Assembly (NCBI RefSeq): GCF_010682065.1
Contig: NZ_JAAGWG010000008.1
Location: 124,001 to 188,000, forward strand
Direction: 5' to 3'
Length of the DNA stretch: 64,000 nucleotides
DNA from: Blastococcus saxobsidens
GTDB lineage: Bacteria; Actinomycetota; Actinomycetes; Mycobacteriales; Geodermatophilaceae
The position numbers were made by a program, and so were the translations under genes. Each line of letters starts with the position of its first letter. The first letter of the stretch is position 1. The notes under the pieces are model-generated. The model was not told the origin of the DNA. It saw nothing but the letters and a program-made list of their open reading frames with translations, and searched no databases. Positions 16,701 to 25,195 of this stretch are shown in pieces.

Positions 16701-17503
16701 CGACGCTCGCCATGGCCGTCTCCGACAGCCTGACCATCACCCGGCGCAATCTGATCAAGGTCAAGCGCGTCCCCGACCTGATCGTCTTCGCGACCCTGTC
16801 GCCGATCATGTTCGTGCTGCTGTTCCGCTACGTCTTCGGCAGCGCGATCCCCATCCCCGACGGGCTGAACTACGCCGAGTTCCTGCTGCCCGGCATCTTC
16901 GCCCAGACGGTGATCTTCGGGAGCACGATCACCGGCGCGAGCCTGGCCGAGGACCTGCAGAAGGGGCTCATCGACAGGTTCCGCTCACTGCCCATGGCCC
17001 GGTCCGCGGTGCTGATCGGGCGCACCGTCGCCGATCTCCTGCTGAACGTCCTGACCATCGCCGTCATGATGATCACCGGCTTCGTGGTCGGGTGGCGGAT
17101 CCACACCTCGATCGGCGAGGCGATCCTCGGGGTGCTCCTGCTGCTGACCTTCGCCTATGCGATGTCGTGGGTGATGGCGTTCGTCGGGTTGCTGGTGCGC
17201 ACCCCGGAGGTCGTCAACAACGCCAGCTTCATCGTGATCTTCCCGATCACCTTCATCGCGAACACGTTCGTGCCGATCGACAACTTCCCGGCCGTCCTCA
17301 AGGCGTTCGCGGAGTGGAACCCGGTGTCGGCGGTGGTCCAGGGCGCCCGGGAGCTCTTCGGCAACGTCGTCCCGGGCGCGCCGGAGCCGAACGGGTGGGC
17401 GCTGCAGAACCCGGTGCTCTACGTGTTCATCTGGGTGGCGATCTTCCTCGCCGTCTTCGTGCCGCTGGCCGTGCGGACCTACCGCCGGACCGCCGGCCGC
17501 TGA
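16697..17503 (+). CDS. DrrB-like ABC transporter permease
   Basis: This 268-residue ABC-2 type membrane protein has about six TM helices. The segment GSTITGASLAEDLQKGLIDRFRSLPM is the cytoplasmic coupling region characteristic of ABC-2 permeases. It overlaps the ATPase gene by four bases and must be translated with it. Together they form a two-gene exporter of drugs, lipids or polysaccharide precursors. A GC-rich hairpin follows at 17536-17572. Confidence 0.92.
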   Translation: MTTLAMAVSDSLTITRRNLIKVKRVPDLIVFATLSPIMFVLLFRYVFGSAIPIPDGLNYAEFLLPGIFAQTVIFGSTITGASLAEDLQKGLIDRFRSLPMARSAVLIGRTVADLLLNVLTIAVMMITGFVVGWRIHTSIGEAILGVLLLLTFAYAMSWVMAFVGLLVRTPEVVNNASFIVIFPITFIANTFVPIDNFPAVLKAFAEWNPVSAVVQGARELFGNVVPGAPEPNGWALQNPVLYVFIWVAIFLAVFVPLAVRTYRRTAGR

Positions 17504-17535
17504 GGGATGCCTCCCCGACCCAGCGGTGCCTGGTC

Positions 17536-17572
17536 GCACCGAACGGGGCCCGGAGGGCTCCGTGCAGGTGCG
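17536..17572. terminator. Two-part hairpin after the ABC operon, start of GGA-loop element A
   Basis: An outer stem (GCACC with GGTGC) encloses an inner 8-bp stem CGGGGCCC/GGGCTCCG with loop GGA (17544-17562). It probably terminates the exporter operon. It belongs to a repeated family with members at 19749-19778 and 25011-25027. Confidence 0.6.
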
Positions 17573-17597
17573 ACGACGGGGCTCCGCGCGGCTCGGG

Positions 17598-17640
17598 GAC
17601 GGCTCCTGGGCGCGGTGTGATCCGGAGGATCACGGTGTAA
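17598..17640. repeat. GGA-loop hairpin element, copy A
   Basis: A conserved 20-base block (17598-17617) runs into a perfect 7-bp stem GTGATCC/GGATCAC with loop GGA (17617-17633). The same layout recurs at 19810-19845 and 25162-25197, and in shorter form at 25135-25151. This copy ends in TGTAAT, the likely -10 box of the peptidase gene. Confidence 0.7.
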
Positions 17641-17641
17641 T
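17636..17641 (+). promoter_or_regulatory. Candidate -10 box of the M3 peptidase gene
   Basis: TGTAAT is one base off TATAAT and lies eight bases before ATG 17650, so the transcript would be leaderless or nearly so. The box is at the edge of hairpin element A. Confidence 0.4.
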
Positions 17642-17649
17642 GGACGGCG

Positions 17650-19707
17650 ATGACTGCTGACGACGCCACCACGATGTCCGTCGACAACCCGCTGGCGCGG
17701 CCGTCGGAGTTGCCGTTCCGGCTGCCGCCGTTCGCCGGGATCACCCTCGAGCACTGCCGCGAGGCCCTGCTGGCCGGCATGGCCGAGCACCGGCGGGAGG
17801 TGGCCGCCATGGTGGCCGACCCCGCACCGCCCACGTTCGAGAACACGATCGTGGTGCTGGAGCGCGCCGGTGCGCTGCTCGACCGGGCCTGGGCGGTGTT
17901 CGGGAACCTCTCCTCGTCGGTGGCCACGCCCCGGCTGCGGGAGATCGAGCGGGAGATCGCCCCGCTGGCGGCGGCGCACGACGACGCGCTCCGGCTCGAC
18001 CCCGCCGTCTTCGCCCGCGTCGACGCGGTGCACGCCGGCCGGCACGAGGCCGGGCTGGACCCCGAGGGGCTGCGGCTGGCCGAGCGCTACCACCTCGACT
18101 TCGTGCTGGCCGGTGCCCGGCTGGACGACGCCGGGCGGGCCAGGCTCAGCGAGCTGAACCAGGAGCTGTCGGAGCTGTCGACGACGTTCGGCCAGAACCT
18201 GCAGCTGGCCACCGAGGCCGCTGCGGTGCACGTCGCCGACGCCCCGGAGCTGGCCGGTCTGGGGGAGGAGGAGGTGGCGGCCGCCGCCCGGGCGGCCACC
18301 GATCGCGGCCTCGACGGGTACCTGCTGACCCTGGTGCTGCCCACCGGGCAGCCGGTGCTGAGCAAGCTCCGGAACCGCGAACTGCGCCGCCGGGTGTTCG
18401 AGGCCTCCGCCGGCCGCGCCTCGTCCGGCGCGCACGACAACGGCCCGGTGGCCGAGCGCATCGCCCGGGTGCGGGCAGAACGTGCCCGGCTGCTGGGTTT
18501 CGGCACCCACGCCGACCTCGTGCTGGCCGACCAGACCGCCGCGACGACCGAGGCGGTGGACCGGATGCTCGGGTCGATGGTGCCGGCGTCGGTGGCCAAC
18601 GCCGAGGCCGAGGCGGAGATCCTGCGCGCCGCGGCGGAACGGGACGGCGTGCAGCTGGCCGCCTGGGACTGGGCGTTCTACAGCGAGCGGGTGCGGGCCG
18701 AGCGCTACGCCGTCGACACCACTGCCCTGCGGCCGTGGTTCGAGCTGGACCGGGTGCTGGTCGACGGCGTCTTCCACGCGGCTGAACTGCTCTACGGCCT
18801 CCGGTTCACCCTTCGGCCCGACCTGGCCGGCTACCACCCCGACGTCCGGGTCTGGGAGGTCACCGATGCCGACGGCGCGGAGGTCGGCCTGTACCTGGGT
18901 GACTTCTTCGCCCGCGACGGCAAGCGGGGCGGGGCGTGGATGAGCTCTTTCGTCCGCCAGTCGGCGCTGCTCGGGACGACGCCCGTGGTGGTGAACAACC
19001 TCAACGTGTCACGGGCACCGGAGGGCCGGCCGACGCTGCTCACCCTCGACGAGGTGAACACGCTGTTCCACGAGTTCGGGCACGCGCTGCACGGGCTCAG
19101 CTCCGCCGTCACCTACCCGCGGTTCTCCGGCACCAGCGTGCCGCGGGACTTCGTCGAGTTCCCGAGCCAGGTCAACGAGATGTGGGCCCTCTGGCCGGAG
19201 GTGCTCGGCAACTACGCCCGCCACGTGGAGACCGGTGAGCCGCTGCCCGGCGAGGTGGTCGAGGCGATCGACGCCGCCCAGCTGTGGGGCGAGGGCTTCG
19301 GAACGCTGGAGTACCTGGCCGCGACGCTGCTTGACCAAGCGTGGCACCGGATCACACCGGAGACCGAGGTAGGGGACCCGGTCGAGTTCGAGCGGGCCGC
19401 GCTCGCGGCCGCCGGGGTCGCCTCGGAGCTGGTGCCGCCCCGCTACCGGACGACGTACTTCCAGCACGTCTTCGCCGGCGGCTACTCGGCCGGGTACTAC
19501 TCCTACATCTGGTCGGAGGTGCTCGACGCCGACACCGTGGAGTGGTTCAAGGAGAACGGCGGGCTCAGCCGGGAGAACGGAGACGTGTTCCGGCAGCGGC
19601 TGCTCGCCGTCGGCGGCTCGATCGACCCGCTGGACGCCTTCCGCGCCGTCCGCGGCCGCGACGCCGACCCCGACCCGCTGCTCAGGAGACGAGGCCTGGC
19701 TGGGTGA
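17650..19707 (+). CDS. M3 family metallopeptidase (peptidyl-dipeptidase-like)
   Basis: This 685-residue zinc peptidase is of the thimet oligopeptidase/Dcp family. The zinc motif HEFGH begins at residue 474, inside NTLFHEFGHALHGL. The third ligand should be the glutamate in PSQVNEMW. ATYFQHVFAGGYSAGYYSYIWS-type sequence near the C-terminus is the usual substrate-binding tyrosine segment (read here as TTYFQHVFAGGYSAGYYSY). Length is normal for the family. It has no signal peptide and so should act on peptides in the cytoplasm. Confidence 0.93.
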   Translation: MTADDATTMSVDNPLARPSELPFRLPPFAGITLEHCREALLAGMAEHRREVAAMVADPAPPTFENTIVVLERAGALLDRAWAVFGNLSSSVATPRLREIEREIAPLAAAHDDALRLDPAVFARVDAVHAGRHEAGLDPEGLRLAERYHLDFVLAGARLDDAGRARLSELNQELSELSTTFGQNLQLATEAAAVHVADAPELAGLGEEEVAAAARAATDRGLDGYLLTLVLPTGQPVLSKLRNRELRRRVFEASAGRASSGAHDNGPVAERIARVRAERARLLGFGTHADLVLADQTAATTEAVDRMLGSMVPASVANAEAEAEILRAAAERDGVQLAAWDWAFYSERVRAERYAVDTTALRPWFELDRVLVDGVFHAAELLYGLRFTLRPDLAGYHPDVRVWEVTDADGAEVGLYLGDFFARDGKRGGAWMSSFVRQSALLGTTPVVVNNLNVSRAPEGRPTLLTLDEVNTLFHEFGHALHGLSSAVTYPRFSGTSVPRDFVEFPSQVNEMWALWPEVLGNYARHVETGEPLPGEVVEAIDAAQLWGEGFGTLEYLAATLLDQAWHRITPETEVGDPVEFERAALAAAGVASELVPPRYRTTYFQHVFAGGYSAGYYSYIWSEVLDADTVEWFKENGGLSRENGDVFRQRLLAVGGSIDPLDAFRAVRGRDADPDPLLRRRGLAG

Positions 19708-19748
19708 GGAGGCTCGCTCAGCCGGGACGATCGGCGGCCGGAGTGGAC

Positions 19749-19778
19749 CTGTCGCGGGGCCCGGAGGGCTCCCGACAG
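19749..19778. terminator. GGA-loop terminator hairpin, start of element B
   Basis: CTGTCG...CGACAG encloses GGGGCCC-GGA-GGGCTCC, with one bulged base. It lies between the convergent peptidase and RNHCP genes and is related to 17544-17562. Confidence 0.6.
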
Positions 19779-19809
19779 GAACATGGGCAACGGCTCAGCG
19801 GCGACGGGG

Positions 19810-19880
19810 GACGGCTCCTGGCCGCGGTGCGGTCCGCAGGACCGCCATGTCATCGTGGTGCGACCCGGAGGGATCGCGAT
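19810..19880. repeat. GGA-loop hairpin element, copy B (two hairpins)
   Basis: The conserved 20-base block (19810-19829) leads into GCGGTCC-GCA-GGACCGC (19829-19845), a perfect 7-bp stem. A second related hairpin with a one-base bulge follows at 19861-19876. Stem bases differ from copies A and C but remain paired. Confidence 0.7.
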
Positions 19881-19881
19881 G

Positions 19882-20214
19882 TCACAGCCAGGGAAGGCTG
19901 AGCACCAGGTCCAGGTCGTCGGGCGCGTCGCCGTCCCGGACGAGCCGGTTGGGCTGGCGGTGGCCGCACGCCGTGCAACGGTGCACCACCTGCCAGCCCT
20001 TGCCCGACTTCTCCACCAGCCCGATCGGCTCCATCGGCTGCCGGCACTCGCTCGCGCGGTCGCCGGGCAGGTCGTCGACGTGCAGCGACCACAGGCAGTA
20101 CGGGCAGTGGTTGCGGTAGTGCCCGTCGGTGTTGGCGGGCACCGGTGCGGCGCAGTGCACGCACGGGAAGCCGGTGTTCTCCGCCCGGCGAGAGCGGGCG
20201 CGCGGCGCGGTCAC
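19882..20214 (-). CDS. RNHCP domain protein
   Basis: This 110-residue protein has the diagnostic segment [14 protein letters not shown], plus an earlier CVHC pair and a later CTAC pair, so it may hold two zinc sites. The RNHCP family is named for this motif and has no established function that I know of. The GTG start at 20214 lies seven bases after the greA stop on the same strand. The two are therefore probably co-transcribed, which might hint at a link to transcription or RNA. Confidence 0.82.
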   Translation of the reverse strand: MTAPRARSRRAENTGFPCVHCAAPVPANTDGHYRNHCPYCLWSLHVDDLPGDRASECRQPMEPIGLVEKSGKGWQVVHRCTACGHRQPNRLVRDGDAPDDLDLVLSLPWL

Positions 20215-20221
20215 CGGACGA

Positions 20222-20725
20222 TCAGGGGACGAACGGCTCGATGCCGACGACCTCGACGGTGATGTCCCGGCCGTTGGGCGCCTGGTAGGTGACCTTCTTG
20301 CCGGGCTTGGCGCCCATGATCGCCGCGCCGAGCGCGGACTCCGGCGAGTACACCGTCAGGTCGGTGGTGCCGGCGATCTCGCGGGAGCCGAGCAGGAACT
20401 TCTCGGTGTCGTCGTCGCCCTCGAAGCGGATGGTGATCACGGTGCCGGTGGCGGCGTGGGTCACCTTCGTCGGCGGCTCGCCCACGGTGGCCTTGCGCAG
20501 CAGGTCGGTGAGCTGCCGGATCCGGCCCTCCTGCTTGCCCTGCTCGTCCTTCGCGGCGTGGTAGCCGCCGTTCTCCTTGAGGTCGCCCTCCTCGCGGCGG
20601 GCGTTGATCTCGGCGGCCATGGCCGGGCGGTTCGCCACCAGCTGGTCGAGCTCGGCCTTCAGCCGGTCGTAGGCGTCCTGGGTCAGCCAGATGCCCTGGT
20701 CCTGCTCGTCAGTGGGGGTGGACAC
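20222..20725 (-). CDS. greA: Transcription elongation factor GreA
   Basis: This 167-residue GreA rescues backtracked RNA polymerase by stimulating transcript cleavage. The coiled-coil tip has the family motif [16 protein letters not shown] with the acidic residues that enter the polymerase secondary channel. The C-terminal FKBP-like domain runs from about residue 85 to the end. The GTG start at 20725 is preceded by GGAGG nine bases away. RNHCP follows in the same operon, and mca lies divergently upstream. Confidence 0.95.
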   Translation of the reverse strand: MSTPTDEQDQGIWLTQDAYDRLKAELDQLVANRPAMAAEINARREEGDLKENGGYHAAKDEQGKQEGRIRQLTDLLRKATVGEPPTKVTHAATGTVITIRFEGDDDTEKFLLGSREIAGTTDLTVYSPESALGAAIMGAKPGKKVTYQAPNGRDITVEVVGIEPFVP

Positions 20726-20956
20726 GTGGAGGAACTCCTGGAACTCGGGAAGGCCGCCCGGGCGGGCGACCGTGGTCGATCCGCCAAGCTAACACCGCGA
20801 ATCCGCGCGACGCAGCCACGCAGCGCGCTGCGCCGGATACGAGACGCAAGGGTATCCGGTGCGTGCCGGAGCTTCCGGGACGCCCGTCCGGGTGGCTCCG
20901 GGAGAGGTGTCGGCCACACCTGCCCGGGGTTCCGTCGTCCGCCGGGCGGGGCGAGG

Positions 20957-20962
20957 GACACT
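20957..20962 (+). promoter_or_regulatory. Candidate -10 box of mca (leaderless)
   Basis: GACACT is followed by six bases and GTG 20969. The same hexamer with the same spacing precedes the flavoprotein gene at 23746. This favours 20969 over the in-frame GTG 20963. Confidence 0.4.
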
Positions 20963-20968
20963 GTGCGG

Positions 20969-21856
20969 GTGACCCCAACCGATCAGCTGCGGCTGCTCGC
21001 CGTGCACGCACATCCGGACGACGAGTCGAGCAAGGGCGCCGCCACGATGGCGAAGTACGTCGCCGAGGGTGTCCGCGTCATGGTGGCGACCGCCACCGGC
21101 GGTGAGCGCGGCTCGGTGCTGAACCCGGCCATGGACCGCCCCGAGGTGTGGGAGCGGCTGCCGCAGATCCGTGTCGAGGAGATGGCCAGGGCCCGCGAGA
21201 TCCTCGGGATCGAGCAGGAGTTCCTCGGCTTCGTGGACTCCGGGCTGCCCGAGGGCGACCCCCTGCCGCCGCTGCCCGAGGGCTGCTTCGCGCTGGTCCC
21301 GGTGGAGGAGGCCGCGGCCCCGCTGGTCGCGCTGATCCGCCGGTTCAGGCCCCAGGTGATCACCACCTACGACGAGCGCGGCGGGTATCCGCACCCGGAC
21401 CACATCAAGACCCACGAGATCTCGGTGCACGCGTTCGAGGCCGCCGGGGATCCCGACCGCTACCCCGACCTGGGCGAGCCCTGGCAGCCGAGCAAGCTCT
21501 ACTACCACATGAGCTTCACGCTGCCCCGGACCAAGGCGCTGCACGAGGCGATCCTGGCCACGGGGTCGGAGTCGCCCTACACCGAGTGGCTGGCCAACTG
21601 GGATCCGGCGCACGACATCTCCCACCGCGTCACCACCCGCGTCGCCTGCTCGGAGTACTTCCCGGTGCGCGACGCGGCGCTGATCGCGCACGCCACCCAG
21701 ATCGACCCGCTGGGCCGCTGGTTCGCCTGCCCGGTGGAGACCCAGCAGCAGGTGTGGCCCACCGAGGACTACGAGCTGGCCCGCTCCGTGGTCGACACGA
21801 CGACGCCCGAGGACGACCTGTTCGCGGGCATCCGCAGCGAGGTGACCGTCCGATGA
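20969..21856 (+). CDS. mca: Mycothiol S-conjugate amidase
   Basis: This 295-residue zinc amidase is of the LmbE/PIG-L fold. Zinc ligands are in AHPDDE (residues 14-19) and HPDH within [13 protein letters not shown]. The sequence [12 protein letters not shown] and the length match Mca rather than MshB. Mca cleaves mycothiol conjugates of toxins and drugs, giving a mercapturic acid for export, and marks the host as a mycothiol-producing actinobacterium. The stop overlaps the start of the next small membrane protein (ATGA), a pairing I recall as common beside mca. Confidence 0.92.
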   Translation: MTPTDQLRLLAVHAHPDDESSKGAATMAKYVAEGVRVMVATATGGERGSVLNPAMDRPEVWERLPQIRVEEMARAREILGIEQEFLGFVDSGLPEGDPLPPLPEGCFALVPVEEAAAPLVALIRRFRPQVITTYDERGGYPHPDHIKTHEISVHAFEAAGDPDRYPDLGEPWQPSKLYYHMSFTLPRTKALHEAILATGSESPYTEWLANWDPAHDISHRVTTRVACSEYFPVRDAALIAHATQIDPLGRWFACPVETQQQVWPTEDYELARSVVDTTTPEDDLFAGIRSEVTVR

Positions 21857-22191
21857 GCACGCCCGTGACCGATCTGCTCTCCGCCGCCGTCAACCAGGCA
21901 CCCGAGGACGTCGGCAAGGCCGGCCCCCTCGGCCTGCTCCTCCTGGTCGTGCTGCTGATCGCCGCCGCCCTGCTGGTGCGCTCGATGACCACGCACCTCA
22001 AGCGGCTGCCGCGCAGCTTCGACCCGGCCGACCAGGAGCCGCAGGTCCACGTGCCCGACGACCTCTCGGAGCTCGACGAGCCCCGCCCGGGTCAGGAGCT
22101 GCTGGACACGCTCCGCCGCGCGCCGCTGGCGATCGAGCCACCGCGCAGGGACGGCGACGACGACCGGACGGGCCCCGACGAGCGCGGGTGA
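21853..22191 (+). CDS. Small single-pass membrane protein downstream of mca
   Basis: This 112-residue protein has one TM helix (about residues 25-43, [19 protein letters not shown]). An acidic, proline-rich cytoplasmic tail ends in [11 protein letters not shown]. It overlaps mca by four bases, so it is translated with it. The function is unknown. Similar small proteins often sit next to mca in actinobacteria, and an accessory role in mycothiol-conjugate handling is only a guess from context. Confidence 0.8.
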   Translation: MSTPVTDLLSAAVNQAPEDVGKAGPLGLLLLVVLLIAAALLVRSMTTHLKRLPRSFDPADQEPQVHVPDDLSELDEPRPGQELLDTLRRAPLAIEPPRRDGDDDRTGPDERG

Positions 22192-22218
22192 CCCGTCCGG
22201 CCGTCGCCGGGTGATCGC

Positions 22219-22785
22219 CTACCAGCGGTGGGCGACGTCGATCACCATGCGCGGCCCCTGGCCGGACGCCGCGACGCCCGGCAGCACGAACACGCGGAAC
22301 GGCAGTCGGGCGCGCACCCCGAGGGCGAGCGTCGTCCGACCCTCGAAGGAGCCCGCCCACGCGACCTGCCGGAAGGTCGTGTAGCCGGAGACGTCCACGA
22401 CCTCGGTGCGGCTCGGCGGCTGGTAGGTCGCGTTGCCGTACCGGTCGTAGGCGGGTGCGCCCACGACGACCTGCAGGTCGGCGGCGCCGCGGACCGGCAC
22501 CGGCCGGCCGGAGCCGTCCTGGTGGACGGCGGCCACGTAGCGGACGTCGTAGGTGGCGAACCGGGTGTCCTCGCCGCCCAGGTCGATGACGAGGCGGTCG
22601 AAGCAGGCGTGCCTGCCGGACCGGACGTCGTGGACCATCTCGCGGTCCCCGGTCGCTGCGGACTTCCCCGTGGAACCCCACGAGATCCCGCAGTACGGCG
22701 CGGCCTGCGCCGTGGCAGGGGCCATCACGGCGGCGACCGCCGCGATGACGAGGGCGAGGATCGGGCGGTGGAAGGAACGGGTCAT
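22219..22785 (-). CDS. Exported AMIN-like domain protein
   Basis: This 188-residue protein has a clear signal peptide (MTRSFHRPILALVIAAVAAVMA, cleavage after about residue 28, ATAQA). The mature part contains CFDRLVIDLGG, VSGYTTFRQVAWAGSFEG and FRVFVLPG, the strand pattern of small AMIN-like secreted actinobacterial proteins. Two cysteines (in YCGISWG and HACFDR) could form a disulfide. ATG 22785 is chosen because GGGAGG lies six bases upstream and it starts the signal peptide. Its ligand is unknown; AMIN domains often bind cell-wall material. Confidence 0.78.
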   Translation of the reverse strand: MTRSFHRPILALVIAAVAAVMAPATAQAAPYCGISWGSTGKSAATGDREMVHDVRSGRHACFDRLVIDLGGEDTRFATYDVRYVAAVHQDGSGRPVPVRGAADLQVVVGAPAYDRYGNATYQPPSRTEVVDVSGYTTFRQVAWAGSFEGRTTLALGVRARLPFRVFVLPGVAASGQGPRMVIDVAHRW

Positions 22786-23092
22786 GGCGGCCTCCCTGGC
22801 GCGCTGTGGACGCGGCTGCGTCAACCGGAAGAGTCCGCCGACACGCCGGATTACCACCATGGGTGCCGAGGCCCAGATATTGACGATCGTTCGGCGTGTC
22901 GGTCGTGCACAGCTGTGGCTGTCGGCGGGTTCCTCACCGTCGGTGGTCGGCGCATGTCGCCCAGATCGCGTCGCGGGCTCGACGGCCGACGTGGAGTCCG
23001 TTCGCCGAGAGCGCAGGGCGGGGAGTCCCCGTGACCGCGAGGAGACGCTTACGCTGTAACCGTGTAATCAACGCGCGCTCCGGGAGGTCGCC
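22786..23092. other. Divergent intergenic region, 307 bp
   Basis: This region separates two divergent genes and holds no credible ORF. It includes a locally AT-richer patch (22876-22895, with TTGACG at 22879) and a candidate rightward promoter at 23031-23068. Promoters for both flanking genes should lie here. Confidence 0.5.
23031..23068 (+). promoter_or_regulatory. Candidate promoter with TGTAA direct repeat
   Basis: GTGACC (23031-23036) is followed 18 bases later by TGTAAC (23055-23060), with a second TGTAAT at 23063-23068. The two TGTAA half-sites are eight bases apart on the same face of the helix and could be a -10 region or a regulator site. Confidence 0.3.
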
Positions 23093-23704
23093 ATGCACGG
23101 TTCTCGATTCGCAGAGGCAGCGTTCGGATCCGGTTTCGGGTCGGGACGGGGAGGTCGCGGCCGTGGCGGTCGCGGGCGAGGTCCGGAGGCGGCTCCGCCG
23201 GTCGACCGCACGGAGGTCGCCGGCTGGTTCGCGGGCCGGCTCCCCGACGGCTGGTTCACCGGGCCCGTCGAGCTCACCATCGACCGCGACGAGATCACCG
23301 TCGTCGGCACGCTGGCCGAACCCGACGCCGGTGCGGGGGACGCCGGCGCCGCGAGCGTCGGTCGTGTCGAGCGCTTCCGGGAGGAGACCCGCGGCGAGCG
23401 CATGGCGATCGCCGACGCGGCTCAGGAGCGCTACGGCCGTTCGGTGGCCTGGGGTGCGGCCTGCGGCACGACGCGGCGCCTGTTCACGCACTCCTCGGTG
23501 CCGGTCATGACGCGACTGAGGCAACCCGAGCGGCTGGTCCTGGACACGCTCGTCGACGCGGGTGTGGCGCGGTCGCGGTCGGAAGCGCTCGCCTGGGCGG
23601 TCCGGTTGGTCGGCCGGAACGCCGACGACTGGCTCAGCGAGCTGCGGGCGGCGATGGCGGCGGTCGAGGAGGTCCGCGGGCGGGGGCCGGGCTCCGACTC
23701 CTGA
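23093..23704 (+). CDS. Conserved actinobacterial protein of unknown function
   Basis: This 203-residue soluble protein begins with a Gly-Arg-rich tail (about residues 12-30). An alpha/beta part includes GWFTGPVELTIDRDEITVVGTL. A strongly conserved C-terminal half follows, with RFREETRGERMAIADAAQ, TRRLFTHSSVPVMTRL and RQPERLVLDTLVDAGVARSR. The last part looks like a short helical module akin to ribbon-helix-helix proteins. I recognise the family from other actinobacteria but know no function. GGGAGG five bases before ATG 23093 supports the start. Confidence 0.82.
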   Translation: MHGSRFAEAAFGSGFGSGRGGRGRGGRGRGPEAAPPVDRTEVAGWFAGRLPDGWFTGPVELTIDRDEITVVGTLAEPDAGAGDAGAASVGRVERFREETRGERMAIADAAQERYGRSVAWGAACGTTRRLFTHSSVPVMTRLRQPERLVLDTLVDAGVARSRSEALAWAVRLVGRNADDWLSELRAAMAAVEEVRGRGPGSDS

Positions 23705-23733
23705 GCGGTGCGCGCCCCGTCGCCGCGACCAGG

Positions 23734-23739
23734 GACACT
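23734..23739 (+). promoter_or_regulatory. Candidate -10 box of the flavoprotein gene (leaderless)
   Basis: GACACT is followed by six bases and GTG 23746, the same hexamer and spacing as for mca. Confidence 0.4.
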
Positions 23740-23745
23740 GGGCCG

Positions 23746-24996
23746 GTGACCTCCGTGCCCGTGCCCTCCGCGACCGACGTCCTCGTGGTCGGGGCGGGAC
23801 CGGCCGGCTCCTCGGCCGCCGCGTGGGCGGCCCGCGCCGGGCACGACGTGGTCCTCGCCGACGCGGCGGTGTTCCCCCGGGACAAGACCTGCGGCGACGG
23901 GCTGACCCCGCGGGCCATCGCGGAGCTGGACCTGCTGGGGCTCGGCGACTGGTCGCGCTCCAAGGCCCGGAACCGGGGTCTGCGGGCCGCCGGTTTCGGC
24001 CGGCAGTGGGAGCTCCCGTGGCCCGGGGGCGAGTTCCCCGACCACGGCAGCGCCGTGCCGCGGACCGAGCTCGACGCCCGTATCCGCCAGGTGGCGCTGG
24101 AGTCGGGTGCGATCCCCTTCGACGGCGCCCGCGCGGTCGACGTCGAGCGCGACGGCGACCGGGTGACCGGGGTGGTCTTCGAGCTGGGCGACGACAGCCG
24201 GGTGACCGTCGGCTGCCGGCGGCTGGTGGTCGCCGACGGCGTCCGCTCGCCGCTGGGCCGGGTGCTCGGGCGGGAGTGGCACCGCGACACCGCCTACGGG
24301 GTCGCCGCGCGCAGCTACGTCCGTTCCGGTCGCGCCGACGACGAGTGGATCAGCTCGCACCTGGAGCTCCGCGGCACCGAGGGGGAGCTGCTCTCCGGCT
24401 ACGGCTGGGTCTTCCCGCTGGGGCGCGAGGCCGGTGAGGTCAACCTCGGCGTCGGGACCCTCGCCACCGCGCGGCGTCCCGCGGGGGTGCAGCTGAAGTC
24501 GCTGCTGGAGTTCTACGCGGAGAGCCGCCGCGAGGAGTGGCAGCTCGACGGTCCGGTGCGGGACGTCACCTCGGCGCTGCTGCCCATGGGCGGCGCGGTG
24601 TCCGGGGTCGCCGGCCGCAACTGGGCGTTGGTCGGTGACGCCGCCGGCTGCGTGAACCCGCTCAACGGCGAGGGCATCGACTACGGCCTGGAGACCGGCC
24701 GCACGCTGGCTGGGATGCTCGACGAGGACGACTGGACGACGTCGTGGCCGGCCGTCCTGCGCCGCCACTACGGCGAGGCCTTCTCCATCGCCCGTCGGCT
24801 GGCCGGGCTGCTGACGGTGCCGCGTTTCCTGCCGGCCGCCGGGCCGGTCGGCATGCGGTCCCGGCCGCTGATGACCGTGGCGCTGCGGGTGATGGGCAAC
24901 CTGGTGACCGACGAGGACCGGGACGTCGTCGCCCGGGCATGGCGCACCGCCGGCAAGCTCTCCGTGAAGCTCGACGACCGCGCGCCCTTCAGCTGA
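23746..24996 (+). CDS. Geranylgeranyl reductase family FAD-dependent oxidoreductase
   Basis: This 416-residue flavoprotein has the dinucleotide-binding motif VVGAGPAGSSAAAWAAR (about residues 11-27), then FPRDKTCGDGLTPRA, the conserved PxxYxWxFP-type region GYGWVFPLG, and GDAAGCVNPLNGEGIDYGLE for FAD ribityl binding. The family includes geranylgeranyl reductases and the menaquinone-saturating reductase MenJ of mycobacteria. Reduction of a polyprenyl chain, perhaps of menaquinone, is the likely reaction. The substrate is not proven. The gene lies 41 bases after the unknown protein gene but appears to have its own promoter. Confidence 0.9.
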   Translation: MTSVPVPSATDVLVVGAGPAGSSAAAWAARAGHDVVLADAAVFPRDKTCGDGLTPRAIAELDLLGLGDWSRSKARNRGLRAAGFGRQWELPWPGGEFPDHGSAVPRTELDARIRQVALESGAIPFDGARAVDVERDGDRVTGVVFELGDDSRVTVGCRRLVVADGVRSPLGRVLGREWHRDTAYGVAARSYVRSGRADDEWISSHLELRGTEGELLSGYGWVFPLGREAGEVNLGVGTLATARRPAGVQLKSLLEFYAESRREEWQLDGPVRDVTSALLPMGGAVSGVAGRNWALVGDAAGCVNPLNGEGIDYGLETGRTLAGMLDEDDWTTSWPAVLRRHYGEAFSIARRLAGLLTVPRFLPAAGPVGMRSRPLMTVALRVMGNLVTDEDRDVVARAWRTAGKLSVKLDDRAPFS

Positions 24997-25010
24997 TAGC
25001 CCGGCCGAGC

Positions 25011-25195
25011 GGGGCCCGGAGGGTCCCCGAGGGCGGGTGGGAGTCGTCGGTCGTCAGGAGTGGGGGGCCGGAGGCTCCCCCGAGTGGCGACGGGCCACGC
25101 TCAGCGCGACCGGGGTGCGGCACGTGGCCGCGGTGCGATCCGGAGGATCGCGATGTCACGGGACGGCACCTGGCCGCGGTGACGTCCGGAGGACG
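25011..25195. repeat. GGA-loop hairpin element, copy C (four hairpins)
   Basis: This cluster between the convergent flavoprotein and trhA genes contains GGGGCCC-GGA-GGGTCCC (25011-25027), GGGGGGCC-GGA-GGCTCCCC (25062-25079), GCGATCC-GGA-GGATCGC (25135-25151) and GACGTCC-GGA-GGACGTC (25181-25197). The last overlaps the trhA stop codon. The conserved 20-base block recurs at 25162-25181 with one change. It probably acts as a bidirectional terminator. Confidence 0.72.
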
